Positions 23,797 to 32,683 are shown, numbered from the stretch's first letter. The stretch: 64,000 nt of DNA from an uncultured Jannaschia sp. (GCA_947494145.1 CANLTZ010000016.1:53470-117469), one strand, 5' to 3'. A program made the numbers and translations. Notes: a model not told the origin generated them from the letters alone.

Positions 23797-26168
23797 CGGG
23801 TCATCTCCTTCCAGAAATCGGGATCGATGCGCCATCCGTGCGGCGCGCGCTCCTCGCCGGTGCGCCCACCGCCAAGCACCGTCATCAACGGACCAAGGCC
23901 GGACAGGTCGGCGTCGATCACGACCGAGTCGCCGCCCGAACGGATCAGGGCGAGGCGGCGCCCGCCCGTGCCCTCGGACAGGATCTCCGCCTCGCGTTCA
24001 CCCAAGCGAAGGATGCGCCAGTCCTCGGGTGCGGCACGGGGGTTCGGAAACAGCACCTGCGTCGCTACGGACTCGGCGATGATCGCACCGACCTCCGACC
24101 GGGCGAGGTGGTCGGGCGCCTGGGTCAGCATCACGACGCAGGCGTTGCGCTTGCGCATGGTGACGAGCCAGTCGTGCAGGCGGCGCACGAAGATCGGGTC
24201 GGCCATCATCTTCCAGGCCTCATCGATCACGATCAGGGTCGGACGGCGGTCCTCGATGGTGCGCTCGATACGGCGGAACAGGTAGCTGAGCAGCGCCGTA
24301 CGTTCGGCGTCGAGATCGAGCAGTTCGCTCATGTCGATGCCGATCACCTCCTCGTCAAGGCGAACGGCCTCCGCCCCGGGGCGGGAGAAGACCCAGCCGT
24401 GCCGTCCTTCCGCCGTCCATTCGCGCACGCGCCCCGCTAGGTCGCCCTCGTCGTCGGTCGAGGCCACAAGACTCGCCAGCCCATCGAAGCTGCGCAGCGC
24501 GGGTTCGGCCCGGGCGATCTGACGTACGGCCTCGGCCAGTGCGGTGGTCTGAGCGGGCTCCAGCGGGCGATGACGTGCGAGCAGGTCGGCAAGCCAGCCT
24601 GCGAGCCAGGCCTCGCCGCGCGCGTCTGTTTCGGTGGCAAAGGGATGCAAGCCCGTGGGTTGGCCGACCTTCACGGCGCCGTAGCGGCCGCCGAGTGCCC
24701 GGACAGCCATCTCCAGCCCCTGATCCTTGTCGATCACGACCACCCGTGCGTTCAGGCGGCGCGCCTGTGCGAGCAGGAAGGCGGTGAGCAGCGTCTTACC
24801 CGAGCCGGTCCGGCCAAGCACCAGGGTATGGCCGACGCTCGGCTCCGCATCCGTCCTGCCCCGCTCGTGGAAGTTGAAACGGTATAGCGTCGAGCCGACG
24901 GTGGGCAGGCCGGTGACGGGGGCGCCCCAGGGGGACTCGTTCGCGCCCCGGCCGCGGCCTGCGGCGTGCAGCGCGGCCATCTCGGCGAAGTTGTCTGCCG
25001 AGATCATGCCGGACCGGATGCGGTAGCCCCAATTGCCCGGCGCCTGCGCGAAGTAGAGCGCGCGGGCCGCCCAGCCCTCGCGCACCAGTAGCATCCCCGC
25101 CTCCTGACCGACGCGCCAGATCTCGGAGACCGCGCGCTCCAGCTCCGCCTCGTCGTCGCACCAGACCTGGATGCTTGCATGGTGGTCGCCGAAGACCAGC
25201 CGGCCCGAGGCGACCTCGTCGGCCGCCTCCACCAACTGCTCGGTCAGGCTGACGCCTGCGTCCTCGGTTGCGCCACGCTGGCGGTGGACGCGCTGAATGC
25301 GCTCCAGCGTCTCGGCGGTGCGCCGTGGCGTGAAGCTGTTGGTGACGCAGACGTCGTAGGGAAGCTCCAACCCGTCTAGCATGGCGGGCCAAGTGGCGGG
25401 CGGGTAGGACTTGACGCCGAAGATCGCACCGACCCGAGAGCGGACCCCGTCGTGCAGGCGCATCCGCCCGCCGTCGAACGTGACTTCGAAATTGGTCATC
25501 GCCTCGGCCAGCAGATCACCGGGCGCAGCGTGGACATTGGCGTAGTCCTGCCCGTGCACGGCGGCGAGCAGCGCCAGCCACTCCCCGGAGGAAACGCAGA
25601 GCCTGCGGGCGCCTCGCTCGCGCAGCGCGCCCATGACGAGACCCATGGCCTCGTCCAACTCCGCAACTCGGGCCGCACAATCGTCGCGGAACGCGCGCTT
25701 GGCGCGGCCCAGCCCGAGGGGCAGCCGATGCGCGAGGCTCGGTCGCAGGAGGACCGAGAGCATCAGCACCCGGCGCTTGAGATCGCGCGCGCCGAGGCTC
25801 TGCCGCCACGCGCCGTCCACGGCTGCGGCGAAGGGCGCGTCTTCGATTCCGGGTAGCTCGACCCGCTCGGACCGGGCGAGCCGATGCACGACCACACCGA
25901 AGCGTTCGCCAAGCTGGCCAACCATCCGCGCGACGGTGCCTGACAGCTCGTCAATGGCGGCTTCGTCCGCCGTTAGCCCGTCGATACCGTCGAGCACCAT
26001 GGAGGCCATGAGGTCGCCTTGTCGGGTGAGGATCACGTCGTCGCGGAGCGCCGAGACATACGGCAGATGTCGGCCGAAGCGTTCGTGCCGGGGGACGCGC
26101 GTGCCCAGTAGGTCGCGCGCGGCAGGCGGGAGGTCGTGACCACGGAGGCTAGCCGACATAGCGGTCAC
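23793..26168 (-). CDS. virB4: VirB4-type T4SS ATPase
   Basis: A 791-residue cytoplasmic/inner-membrane ATPase that powers pilus biogenesis and substrate transfer. The C-terminal RecA-like domain has Walker A GRTGSGKT (about 452-459) and Walker B LIVIDEAWKMM (about 644-654), followed by LTQAPDHLARS. The N-terminal VirB4/TrbE domain has the family segment EVTFDGGRMRLHDGVRSR. A start three codons later is also possible. It overlaps virB3 by up to 20 bases. Confidence 0.93.
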   Translation of the reverse strand: MTAMSASLRGHDLPPAARDLLGTRVPRHERFGRHLPYVSALRDDVILTRQGDLMASMVLDGIDGLTADEAAIDELSGTVARMVGQLGERFGVVVHRLARSERVELPGIEDAPFAAAVDGAWRQSLGARDLKRRVLMLSVLLRPSLAHRLPLGLGRAKRAFRDDCAARVAELDEAMGLVMGALRERGARRLCVSSGEWLALLAAVHGQDYANVHAAPGDLLAEAMTNFEVTFDGGRMRLHDGVRSRVGAIFGVKSYPPATWPAMLDGLELPYDVCVTNSFTPRRTAETLERIQRVHRQRGATEDAGVSLTEQLVEAADEVASGRLVFGDHHASIQVWCDDEAELERAVSEIWRVGQEAGMLLVREGWAARALYFAQAPGNWGYRIRSGMISADNFAEMAALHAAGRGRGANESPWGAPVTGLPTVGSTLYRFNFHERGRTDAEPSVGHTLVLGRTGSGKTLLTAFLLAQARRLNARVVVIDKDQGLEMAVRALGGRYGAVKVGQPTGLHPFATETDARGEAWLAGWLADLLARHRPLEPAQTTALAEAVRQIARAEPALRSFDGLASLVASTDDEGDLAGRVREWTAEGRHGWVFSRPGAEAVRLDEEVIGIDMSELLDLDAERTALLSYLFRRIERTIEDRRPTLIVIDEAWKMMADPIFVRRLHDWLVTMRKRNACVVMLTQAPDHLARSEVGAIIAESVATQVLFPNPRAAPEDWRILRLGEREAEILSEGTGGRRLALIRSGGDSVVIDADLSGLGPLMTVLGGGRTGEERAPHGWRIDPDFWKEMTR

Positions 26169-26424
26169 CCCCGTTCTCCGTCCGCCCGGGGGTACGCGGT
26201 GTGCGCGCCGTTACTACCTGCAGGATATCGAAGACATGCGGATTGCGATCGGCCACCAGCCAGAGCGGCGGGTAGACGATCACGGGTACGAGCAGCCACC
26301 ACAGGCTGCCCGTGCCGATCAACGGCACGAAGGTGACGAGGCTGAGCGCCACGCCGTAGCCGAGCGGCAGGCCGAGGAAGGTCGAGGGGCGCATCAGGCC
26401 GAGGAAGACCGGGGTGCGTCGCAT
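26149..26424 (-). CDS. virB3: VirB3-type T4SS inner-membrane protein
   Basis: A 91-residue protein that begins RRTPVFLGLMRP, the usual VirB3/TrbD start, followed by two adjacent hydrophobic segments (about 15-55: LGLPLGYGVALSLVTF and LWWLLVPVIVYPPLWLV). VirB3 associates with VirB4 in the inner membrane. The ATG at 26424 has GGAG at nine bases; the ATG at 26430 is also possible but with poor spacing. Confidence 0.88.
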   Translation of the reverse strand: MRRTPVFLGLMRPSTFLGLPLGYGVALSLVTFVPLIGTGSLWWLLVPVIVYPPLWLVADRNPHVFDILQVVTARTPRTPGRTENGGDRYVG

Positions 26425-26482
26425 GGGCATTGTCTCCGAAAGTGTCCCCCACCCTGCCGGGTGGGGAAGCATGTTATAGGGT

Positions 26483-26779
26483 TCAGGTCGGTGCGCCGGC
26501 GAAGCCGTCGATTACGGTTGCCGCGCCGAACACGATGGCCATGCCGACGAGCACGCCGCCGAACGTGGCCGCGTTGATGCGCCCGAACATCAGCATGACA
26601 CCGAGTACGACCACGGCGACGATGCCGACGGCGCGGCCAATCGGGCCGGTGAGCGCCGTGACCACGGTGGTCAGCATGGTGGTCACCGGCGACAGGTCCT
26701 GCGCGAGCGCGGGAATCGCCGAGGCGAGAAGGAGCAGCGCCGCGGTCGCAGCGAGCTTGGGGGGTCGTTTCATCATCAC
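26483..26779 (-). CDS. virB2: VirB2/TrbC-type T4SS major pilin
   Basis: A 98-residue pilin precursor. A signal peptide (cleavage near ALAQ, residue 27) precedes two hydrophobic helices, [12 protein letters not shown] and [16 protein letters not shown] plus [15 protein letters not shown], separated by a short polar loop with GRINA. This is the typical pilin layout. It forms the conjugative pilus. Three consecutive Met codons make the exact start uncertain by up to two codons. It overlaps virB1 by four bases. Confidence 0.9.
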   Translation of the reverse strand: MMMKRPPKLAATAALLLLASAIPALAQDLSPVTTMLTTVVTALTGPIGRAVGIVAVVVLGVMLMFGRINAATFGGVLVGMAIVFGAATVIDGFAGAPT

Positions 26780-27414
26780 ATTTCTCCAAGGGAACTTCGA
26801 TAGATCGCCATCACCTTGCGCACGTGCCCGCGGGTCTCGGCGTAAGGCGGCACACCGGCATGCCGCGCAACGGCCTCCGGTCCGGCGTTGTAGGCGGCCA
26901 ACGCCAGCTCCAGGCTGCCGAACCGCTCCACCTGCGCGAGGAGGTAGCGGGCGGAGCCGTGCAGGTTCTGGACGGGATCGTGCAAATCGACCCCGAGATC
27001 GCGTGCCGTGGCGGGCATGAGCTGCCCCAGCCCGACCGCGCCCGCATGACTGCGGGCAGTGGGGTCAAACGCGCTCTCCACGGCAATGTTGGATCGGAAG
27101 AAGGCGTGCCACTGGCCTGCGGTCAGACCGGCCCGACGCAGTGCCGGGTGGCCGGCATGAGCGAGCGCCACGTCGAGGATCAGGCCCTCGATTTCCGGGC
27201 GGCTTCGTTGCACAGGGCTGTGCGTAACCTCCAACTCGATCTTAGGCGCGGTGCGAGTGCTCTTTACAGGCAGGCGGTCGAAATCGAGAACCGCGCCGGA
27301 GACACGGCCAGGTATCTCGTCCGCCCCCAAGTCGATCACCGAGGCCTGCGACGTACCGGACAGCGCGATGACCATGAGGCAGACTCCGACGGCCAGGCAT
27401 CTGCGATTTGTCAT
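26776..27414 (-). CDS. virB1: VirB1-type lytic transglycosylase (first gene of virB operon)
   Basis: A 212-residue exported protein with a signal (residues 1-24). The SLT domain covers about 100-205: catalytic Glu113 in [10 protein letters not shown], then [19 protein letters not shown] and [13 protein letters not shown]. It degrades peptidoglycan locally for T4SS assembly. It begins the operon that runs virB1-2-3-4-lipoprotein-SLT-virB5-x-virB6-8-9-10-11 (27414 to 16303), nearly every junction of which overlaps or abuts. Confidence 0.9.
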   Translation of the reverse strand: MTNRRCLAVGVCLMVIALSGTSQASVIDLGADEIPGRVSGAVLDFDRLPVKSTRTAPKIELEVTHSPVQRSRPEIEGLILDVALAHAGHPALRRAGLTAGQWHAFFRSNIAVESAFDPTARSHAGAVGLGQLMPATARDLGVDLHDPVQNLHGSARYLLAQVERFGSLELALAAYNAGPEAVARHAGVPPYAETRGHVRKVMAIYRSSLGEM

Positions 27415-27702
27415 GGCTCCTGCCCTCCCTAGTCACATACCGAACGGAACGCGCAGGGAGAGTCTGGCAGCACGCACCCGCGCCGCCAGCAAGGCCGTCA
27501 TCGATCTGACGCCTGCTGTGTCGTCCCCGGCGGACGTCTCGGCAAAGCCGATCCATCCGCTCGCTCCACTCGGTCTCGGCTTTCCGCCTTCCCGGTTGAT
27601 TATTGCCCCTGACATAGTGGACGTCGGGGCCGGGTTGACGATTAACTAAGAACAAACAATGAACACAAGGGGCCGGGGAACCGGATTTCATGGGAAGAGA
27701 AC

Positions 27703-28032
27703 ATGACGTTGCGCCAGCTTGATCGAGCCAGAGTTTCACAGCAGGAAAGACGATACCGGCATGTGCCGGTCTTCCTCGCCTGCCTCGCAGTCCTCACGGG
27801 TGGGCCATGGGCATGGGCCCAAACGACCTCGTTCGACTGTCTGCCTCCAGTCCCGCCATCGGCCGCGTCGCCCGACTTGCTGCGCGAGTACGAGGCCGAG
27901 CTTCGTGTCGAATACAGCGTCTATTTCGACGATGCGCAGTCCTACCTCATCTGCCTCGACGCGGCCGGCCGGACCATGCGGGCAGACGTGCAGGCCACAT
28001 TGAAGGCGTATCGCCGCCTGTTCCCCGAATGA
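27703..28032 (+). CDS. Small exported protein of unknown function
   Basis: A 109-residue protein with a basic start, a hydrophobic segment (about 22-39, VFLACLAVLTGGPWAWAQ) that reads as a signal peptide, and a 70-residue helical mature part with two cysteines. I do not recognise the family. It is divergent from the virB operon across a 288-base gap (27415-27702), in which I see no clear operator, and is followed after 40 bases by another exported protein. GAAGAGA precedes the ATG. Confidence 0.65.
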   Translation: MTLRQLDRARVSQQERRYRHVPVFLACLAVLTGGPWAWAQTTSFDCLPPVPPSAASPDLLREYEAELRVEYSVYFDDAQSYLICLDAAGRTMRADVQATLKAYRRLFPE

Positions 28033-28072
28033 TCGATCCCATGGAGACAAACGAACCGAAGGAGGCGCATCG

Positions 28073-28783
28073 ATGCGCAAACTGCTGACAACTGCCGCGT
28101 TGGTCATGACACTGGGAACCGGCCTCGCACCCATGCGCGCCGAGGCCTACGCGGTCGACTGCGCGATACTGCTCTGCCTCGCGGGAGGCTGGCCCGCCTC
28201 GGCACCCTGTGCCCATGCCAAGGCGGAGTTCATCCGCCGGATCACGCCCTGGCCTATCGAGCCGCCCCTTCAGATCTGGCGCTGCCCAATGAGCGCGGCC
28301 TCGGGCGACGGCGATCCAGCCAAGCGCTTCGCCGCGATGGTCGCAGAGTTGTCGGGACGACCCGTTCCGATGGCTCGCGCGGTCGACGGACGCGCACAGG
28401 CACTGCGGGATGCTCTCATGCGAGTCCCAGCCTCCTATGACGGGGCGACGCCTGGTGCCGATGCCGATGTGTCCGGGCCTGCGTTCGATTTTATCCGGTC
28501 TATCGTCGTCTACGATGTGGACTGGTATGAATACGATCATGAGAACCATGAGGGCGACCATTCCTGCCGCCGCCTTCGGCAGCGTGTCCGGATCGGCACC
28601 TACGACGATACCGGTGCCTTCAGTTGGCGCGATGCACATGTTTCGGAAGCCATATCTCGCGCTTGGCTCGGTTTTACGACGCGCAGGAAGGAAGCATGCA
28701 GCTACGAGGGTTACTTCCGCGGCGTTGCCGTAGAATGGCGCGCCCACGGAGGCACACATGACCATGAGATAATACAGTACTGA
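28073..28783 (+). CDS. Exported Cys-rich conserved hypothetical protein
   Basis: A 236-residue protein with a signal peptide (cleavage near EAYA, residue 26). The mature N-terminus is rich in Cys and aromatic residues (DCAILLCLAGGWPASAPC, then RRITPWPIEPPLQIWRCP), and the C-terminal half is mixed with many His and Asp. I recognise no enzymatic motif; the N-terminal block has the look of a conserved, plasmid-associated periplasmic domain. AAGGAGG precedes the ATG at good spacing. It may support conjugation or the pilus, judging only from its place beside the virB operon. Confidence 0.7.
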   Translation: MRKLLTTAALVMTLGTGLAPMRAEAYAVDCAILLCLAGGWPASAPCAHAKAEFIRRITPWPIEPPLQIWRCPMSAASGDGDPAKRFAAMVAELSGRPVPMARAVDGRAQALRDALMRVPASYDGATPGADADVSGPAFDFIRSIVVYDVDWYEYDHENHEGDHSCRRLRQRVRIGTYDDTGAFSWRDAHVSEAISRAWLGFTTRRKEACSYEGYFRGVAVEWRAHGGTHDHEIIQY

Positions 28784-28864
28784 GAGCGATCATGCGGGAT
28801 CATTTCGAGATTGAATTCGGTGCTAATATCAATACTCTTGCCGCATTCTTGAGGAGAATCGCGC

Positions 28865-29074
28865 ATGCAGAGAATGGAAGCCCGCGTTGCAGTAAGCGTT
28901 TCAGATCTCAAGAAAAGCCCGAGCGGCGTCATGGCGCGCGCTGATGGCGAGGCCGTGGCCGTTCTGAACCATAACAAGGTGATGGCCTATATGGTCCCGG
29001 CGAAAGCCTACGAAGCCATGAAGCGTCGGCTCGGCGAGCCGGAGGCGGACTGGAAACGGGCAAGCGGCGAGTAA
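28865..29074 (+). CDS. Phd/YefM (StbD-like) antitoxin without a visible toxin
   Basis: A 69-residue protein with the antitoxin N-terminal DNA-binding fold: VAVSVSDLKKSPSGVMARADGEAVAVLNHN, then YMVPAKAYEAM. Such antitoxins repress their own promoter and neutralise a RelE/ParE-like toxin. AGGAG lies eight bases before the ATG. No toxin frame follows in the next 280 bases on either strand, where a candidate antisense RNA and the repC leader lie instead. It may be an orphan antitoxin, a remnant of a lost pair, or a regulator of replication copy number. Confidence 0.8.
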   Translation: MQRMEARVAVSVSDLKKSPSGVMARADGEAVAVLNHNKVMAYMVPAKAYEAMKRRLGEPEADWKRASGE

Positions 29075-29163
29075 GACCGCAGACGGCCCGGATGCGGTGC
29101 GGATCGGCTGCGAGCTGACGCCACCGTGAACCACGAAGATAAGGTCAAGAGAGGAGAGCAGAC

Positions 29164-29211
29164 CCTAAAAAGCGAAACCCCCCGCGAGGTGAAACCAAGC
29201 GAGGGGGGCTT
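29164..29211 (-). terminator. Hairpin with T-run, terminator of the candidate antisense RNA
   Basis: Inverted C6/G6 arms with adjoining GC pairs (29178-29183 with 29203-29208), loop around AGGTGAAACCAA, and a T-rich run on the minus strand at 29164-29174 (CGCTTTTTA). It reads as a Rho-independent terminator on the minus strand. In the plus direction it could instead act as an attenuator in the repC leader. Confidence 0.6.
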
Positions 29212-29252
29212 AATGAACCCAGGGTTGGCGCCCTGAACAAGATCTTCAGTCA
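29164..29252 (-). ncRNA. Candidate antisense RNA (ctRNA-like) in the repC leader
   Basis: On the minus strand, TTGCTT (29282-29287) and TAAAAC (29259-29264) lie 17 bases apart, a plausible promoter with start near 29252. The transcript would end after a GC hairpin (29176-29211) with a T-rich tail (29164-29174). A short antisense RNA with its own terminator just upstream of repC is the copy-control device known from repABC plasmids (between repB and repC). No sequence homology was tested. Confidence 0.5.
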
Positions 29253-29357
29253 AGATTGGTTTTAGAGCCCTCCGACATTGCAAGCAAGAAAAAACCGCAT
29301 CTGTGTGAATAGGTGTGGCTTGCCAACCACCTCGCTTCAATCACAGGCGAGAACACT

Positions 29358-30566
29358 ATGTCATTTTCACAGGCGACCACGGCGTCGTCCTACTCCCCTT
29401 ATGCCGACGTACATGCGTCCGGCCCCCATCCTGTGCTGCCCGAAGGCATGCAGCGCAGTCAGGTCCGCGATCTCCTGCTGGAGCTTCGACGCGCGCTGAA
29501 GCTTAGTCAGGCGGCGTTGTTGACGTTGCTTCAGATCGTGGAACGCACGCGCCCCTCTGATTGGACCAGTCCGGACGTGGAGCCTGTCTGCTACGCCCGA
29601 CAAGTGCGGCTGGCGTCCGAGCTCGGCAAATCGGAGCGTGCCGTTCGCTATGACGAGGCGCGGTTGGAGCGCATGGGCCTGATCGAACGGCGTACGCTGG
29701 CCAACGGCGCGCGCACTTCGCATGGCGGCTGCGGCCTCGTACTCTCCCCGCTCATCGAGAGGATCCCTGCGCTGCTGGCCCTTCGAGATCGCCAACGCGC
29801 CGAATGGGATGCGCGGGCGGCGCTGCTCGCCCGGCGCAGTGCCCTATACCGGGCGGTCAGGGACGCGCTGATGGAAGTGCAGACGACGCAGCCAGGAGAT
29901 CCCGCCGCGCGCGAGGCGACGGAGACGTTTCTATCGTGGCCCGTACCTGCCGAGTTGCGCGCGATGTCCTTGGACGCTCTCTCGGACCATGTGGAGAAGG
30001 CTGGTGATTTAGCCGATCGCTTGGACGAATTGCTTGAGAGTTGTCGTGATTCTTCCGGTCAGACGGCAACAAGTTTCCGGTCCTATATACAAACTACAAT
30101 TAACACTTCCTTTGAATTTTGTAACGCGCCGGCTAACGCCGCCGCTGACATAGAAGAAAATAGTGCGAAAAATCAGGCGGCGCACAAGCATGAACCCCAA
30201 GTGCAACCAGGACTGGATCGACTAACGCCTCAAGCACTGCGAGCGATCGCTTCGGACGAGCTTCGGCTCTACCTCGACTACGACACGCGAAACCGGGATC
30301 CGCGGATGCGAGATTTCACCCTGGCTGCGATCCGTCGACTTCCCGAGTTGGGCGTTAGCCCATCGGCTTGGGAGGAGGCCGTTGGAACCATGGGAGATGA
30401 GGCTGCTACGTTGGCCGTGTTGGTGATCGACGCGAACCGTGATCATCCCGCCGCCCCAGTTCGACGACCCGGTGGGCTGCTGCGCGCCATGGCTCGGCGA
30501 CACAAGGCGGGCGAGTTGAATCTGTTGGGAAGCCTCATTGGTCTGCTGGAGCGAAAGCGCGAATAA
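29358..30566 (+). CDS. repC: RepC-type plasmid replication initiator
   Basis: A 402-residue protein. The N-terminal half (about 30-160) holds a winged-helix DNA-binding region: VEPVCYARQVRLASELGKSERAVRYDEARLERMGLIERR. The C-terminus carries the RepC signature HPAAPVRRPGGLLRAMARRHKAGELNL. RepC starts replication at an origin usually inside its own coding sequence, in an AT-rich middle part; here the AT-richer stretch is 30060-30180. Neither repA nor repB is adjacent, so this is a solo-repC replicon. The ATG at 29358 is preferred over an upstream GTG at 29313. Confidence 0.82.
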   Translation: MSFSQATTASSYSPYADVHASGPHPVLPEGMQRSQVRDLLLELRRALKLSQAALLTLLQIVERTRPSDWTSPDVEPVCYARQVRLASELGKSERAVRYDEARLERMGLIERRTLANGARTSHGGCGLVLSPLIERIPALLALRDRQRAEWDARAALLARRSALYRAVRDALMEVQTTQPGDPAAREATETFLSWPVPAELRAMSLDALSDHVEKAGDLADRLDELLESCRDSSGQTATSFRSYIQTTINTSFEFCNAPANAAADIEENSAKNQAAHKHEPQVQPGLDRLTPQALRAIASDELRLYLDYDTRNRDPRMRDFTLAAIRRLPELGVSPSAWEEAVGTMGDEAATLAVLVIDANRDHPAAPVRRPGGLLRAMARRHKAGELNLLGSLIGLLERKRE

Positions 30567-30582
30567 TTTTCTCGTACATGTA

Positions 30583-30612
30583 CCCCTCAGGAGGTTGACC
30601 GAGGGGGCTTTC
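30583..30612 (+). terminator. Candidate terminator after repC
   Basis: A stem CCCCTC (30583-30588) with GAGGGG (30601-30606), loop of 12 bases, followed by GGCTTTCCC. The T-run is short, so it is a weak Rho-independent terminator. It lies 17 bases after the repC stop. Confidence 0.45.
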
Positions 30613-30759
30613 CCATTCGGTAGTATTCGTGTTCTGCATACCTGTGGGATACTTACATACAGGGCGTTTCATGATTTTCAGATCGGGCGGCTCCCTTTGG
30701 TCTCTTGCCGGTAGTGTCGGTGTTAAGGTAGTCCGTCGTGTGAGAACGAAGGAGCAACA

Positions 30760-31176
30760 ATGATCCGGCGCGTCATCGCCATCTTGGCAACTATCACGCC
30801 GGTGATTGGTCAAGCCGCTATGGCGTGGGACCGGAAACTAGTACGCGGACTCGACACCTACATTGCAGCTACAGACGCAGGTCAGGTTACGGTCGTCTGC
30901 GACCCGGATCGCGTTCATGGAACGACGCCTCAGGGCATCATTGTCGTTCTCATGCCCAAGGACCGAAACGCTAATCGTGTAGTGCTTCTTGCAGAGACGG
31001 GCGAGCAGGCCGCCTTCGATCTCAAGGACGGGGTCGCGGCGCAGGCGATGTCCGACCCGGACGCCTGGAACGAGATGTCTCGAATGATGCGCGAGGGCGG
31101 GCGGATCGCGGTGGTGACCGCCAGGGACGCTTTCACCCTCGATCTGTCCCCCCTGCCCTCTTTGCGCTGCTCCTAG
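30760..31176 (+). CDS. Exported small protein of unknown function
   Basis: A 138-residue protein with a signal peptide (IRRVIAILATITPVIGQAAMA). The mature part is beta/alpha mixed with two cysteines (VVCDPDR and the C-terminal LRCS), perhaps one disulfide. No family is recognised. GAAGGAGC precedes the ATG. It converges with the VirC2-like gene and overlaps its end by four bases. Confidence 0.68.
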   Translation: MIRRVIAILATITPVIGQAAMAWDRKLVRGLDTYIAATDAGQVTVVCDPDRVHGTTPQGIIVVLMPKDRNANRVVLLAETGEQAAFDLKDGVAAQAMSDPDAWNEMSRMMREGGRIAVVTARDAFTLDLSPLPSLRCS

Positions 31177-31886
31177 TCGTCGATGCGCTTCTCGAGCGCG
31201 TCAAGCTCCTCGACGAGTAGAACGCGGGCGAAGGCGCTGAGCACCTGCCCCGTCGAATGGATTCGCAGGGGGTCGTGAATGCCCTTGTGCACTTCGCGGA
31301 CCTGTTCGACCGAGAGGTTCATCGTCGTGCGTCCGAAGGCCGGACCTTCCCCGCGGGAATCCTCCAGTCGCGGCGCTGCTAAATCGGTGTAGCTGCTCCA
31401 GTCGTCGGCATCGCGCAACTCGCGCATGCGTACCAGAACGGCCTTCTGCAACGCCTTCTGGATGTAAGCAACGGACACGCCCGCGACTTCGGCCATATCG
31501 TCGATGCGCGCGGTGTCCGCGAGAAGGACACGCATATGGAAGGCCGGCTTTTCACCCCCCTGCCCTGCCGTTTCCGTTTCTGCCGAATCCGATTTTACTG
31601 CGCGCGACCGCGTTCGACGCGGCTTGCGCGCCTTCGGGGCAGCTTTTGAGTTCGGCGTAGGCTCAGGCTTTACCTCGGGTTTTGAAGTAGGTTGGGCATG
31701 ACCTTCCACATCAATGGTTTGCGGTGGTGGCGTCTCCGTTGCAACTTTAGGCACCGCCTTGGCCTCCTCCCCCACCGGGCGTGCTTCCATGTATTTTGCC
31801 GCGCTTACGGCAAGTGTTTCTGCACGCGCGTGCCTATCGGCGTTGGACACGCCAATACCGGTTCTCTGCGGCACTTTCCTGATCAT
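31173..31886 (-). CDS. VirC2-like ribbon-helix-helix DNA-binding protein
   Basis: A 237-residue protein. The first half (1-110) is Pro/Lys/Arg-rich and disordered. The second half has two similar beta-helix-helix segments: AFHMRVLLADTARIDDMAEVAG and, after a linker, FGRTTMNLSVEQVREVHK. Two such repeats in one chain are the architecture known for Agrobacterium VirC2, which binds near the T-DNA transfer origin. It is translationally coupled (four-base overlap) to the ParA/VirC1-like ATPase, as VirC2 is to VirC1. It could alternatively be a plasmid partition adaptor. The assignment rests on order and secondary-structure pattern. Confidence 0.62.
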   Translation of the reverse strand: MIRKVPQRTGIGVSNADRHARAETLAVSAAKYMEARPVGEEAKAVPKVATETPPPQTIDVEGHAQPTSKPEVKPEPTPNSKAAPKARKPRRTRSRAVKSDSAETETAGQGGEKPAFHMRVLLADTARIDDMAEVAGVSVAYIQKALQKAVLVRMRELRDADDWSSYTDLAAPRLEDSRGEGPAFGRTTMNLSVEQVREVHKGIHDPLRIHSTGQVLSAFARVLLVEELDALEKRIDD

Positions 31887-32683
31887 GCCACGACCTCCTC
31901 ACGGTTCTTCACAGCGGTCTCGATATCGACGAGAAGCTCCTCGCAATAGTCAAGCGCCGCCCTGACGTGACCGGCAGCCAACCGGCTGCGCGGATCGGAG
32001 GCGTAAGTATCGCGGACTACCGTCAGAGGCCCTGACAACGGCATGCGCCGGAAGGTCTGACTGGTTGGGACCGGCGTGGGCAGCATCGGCATGCGTTTGA
32101 CGACCTCGTAGACTTCCAGATCCTGAGCGTGGACCTTGTCGCGCGCGCGGGCCAGCTCCGCCTCGTTGGCGGCAGTGACGAGAGCCATCGCCTTGGGTGG
32201 CGCGTTCAGCATCACCACGCCGCGCAATGGTTCGGGAAAACCCTCGGCCAAGGTTGCGGCCATCCGGTCGATCCAATCCAGCGTTTTCTGCACGGCGACG
32301 AAGTCGCTCTGCGTCGGCACGGCTGGAACGATGATCATGTCGGCTGCGAGGGCGAGGTTCTCTGTCTCGGGATTCTCGCCTGGCCGGGTGTCGATCAGCA
32401 CGAGATCGATCCCTTCCTCCTCCCAGCCGTTGAGCGCTTCATAGAGCGCGTCGACAGTATCTGGGATCGGACCGATCGTGAGTCCTTCGGGCCAGGAAAC
32501 GCGGGTTAGCCCGTTCCAGTCCGCAGCGTCCGACTTCGCTCTCCATTCGGTCAGTTGTTGGTCGGTATCTCCATCAAGAGCATGGACCCGAAGTCCGCGC
32601 GCGAGCGCGCCCGATGCGAGCATCTGTATCAAGGTGGTCTTTCCGGAGCCGCCCTTGGTGGACAGCGAAGTGACGGTAATCAT
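31883..32683 (-). CDS. ParA/VirC1-like P-loop ATPase
   Basis: A 266-residue protein with the deviant Walker A STKGGSGKTTL (residues 7-17), an LVLIDTRPGE Walker B-like segment, and IIVPAVPTQSDF. This is the MinD/ParA family. VirC1 members collect relaxosomes at the T4SS; ParA members segregate plasmids. The small size (no extra N-terminal HTH), the VirC2-like partner and the nearby relaxase favour VirC1-like, but partition is possible because no other ParA is in the window. The ATG at 32683 starts the domain directly; the longer open frame upstream crosses the repeat region and is not supported. Confidence 0.8.
   Translation of the reverse strand: MITVTSLSTKGGSGKTTLIQMLASGALARGLRVHALDGDTDQQLTEWRAKSDAADWNGLTRVSWPEGLTIGPIPDTVDALYEALNGWEEEGIDLVLIDTRPGENPETENLALAADMIIVPAVPTQSDFVAVQKTLDWIDRMAATLAEGFPEPLRGVVMLNAPPKAMALVTAANEAELARARDKVHAQDLEVYEVVKRMPMLPTPVPTSQTFRRMPLSGPLTVVRDTYASDPRSRLAAGHVRAALDYCEELLVDIETAVKNREEVVA

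Noticed and set aside
29075..29163. Toxin gene downstream of the antitoxin at 28865
   Set aside because: No reading frame of suitable length or RelE/ParE-like features on either strand before repC.
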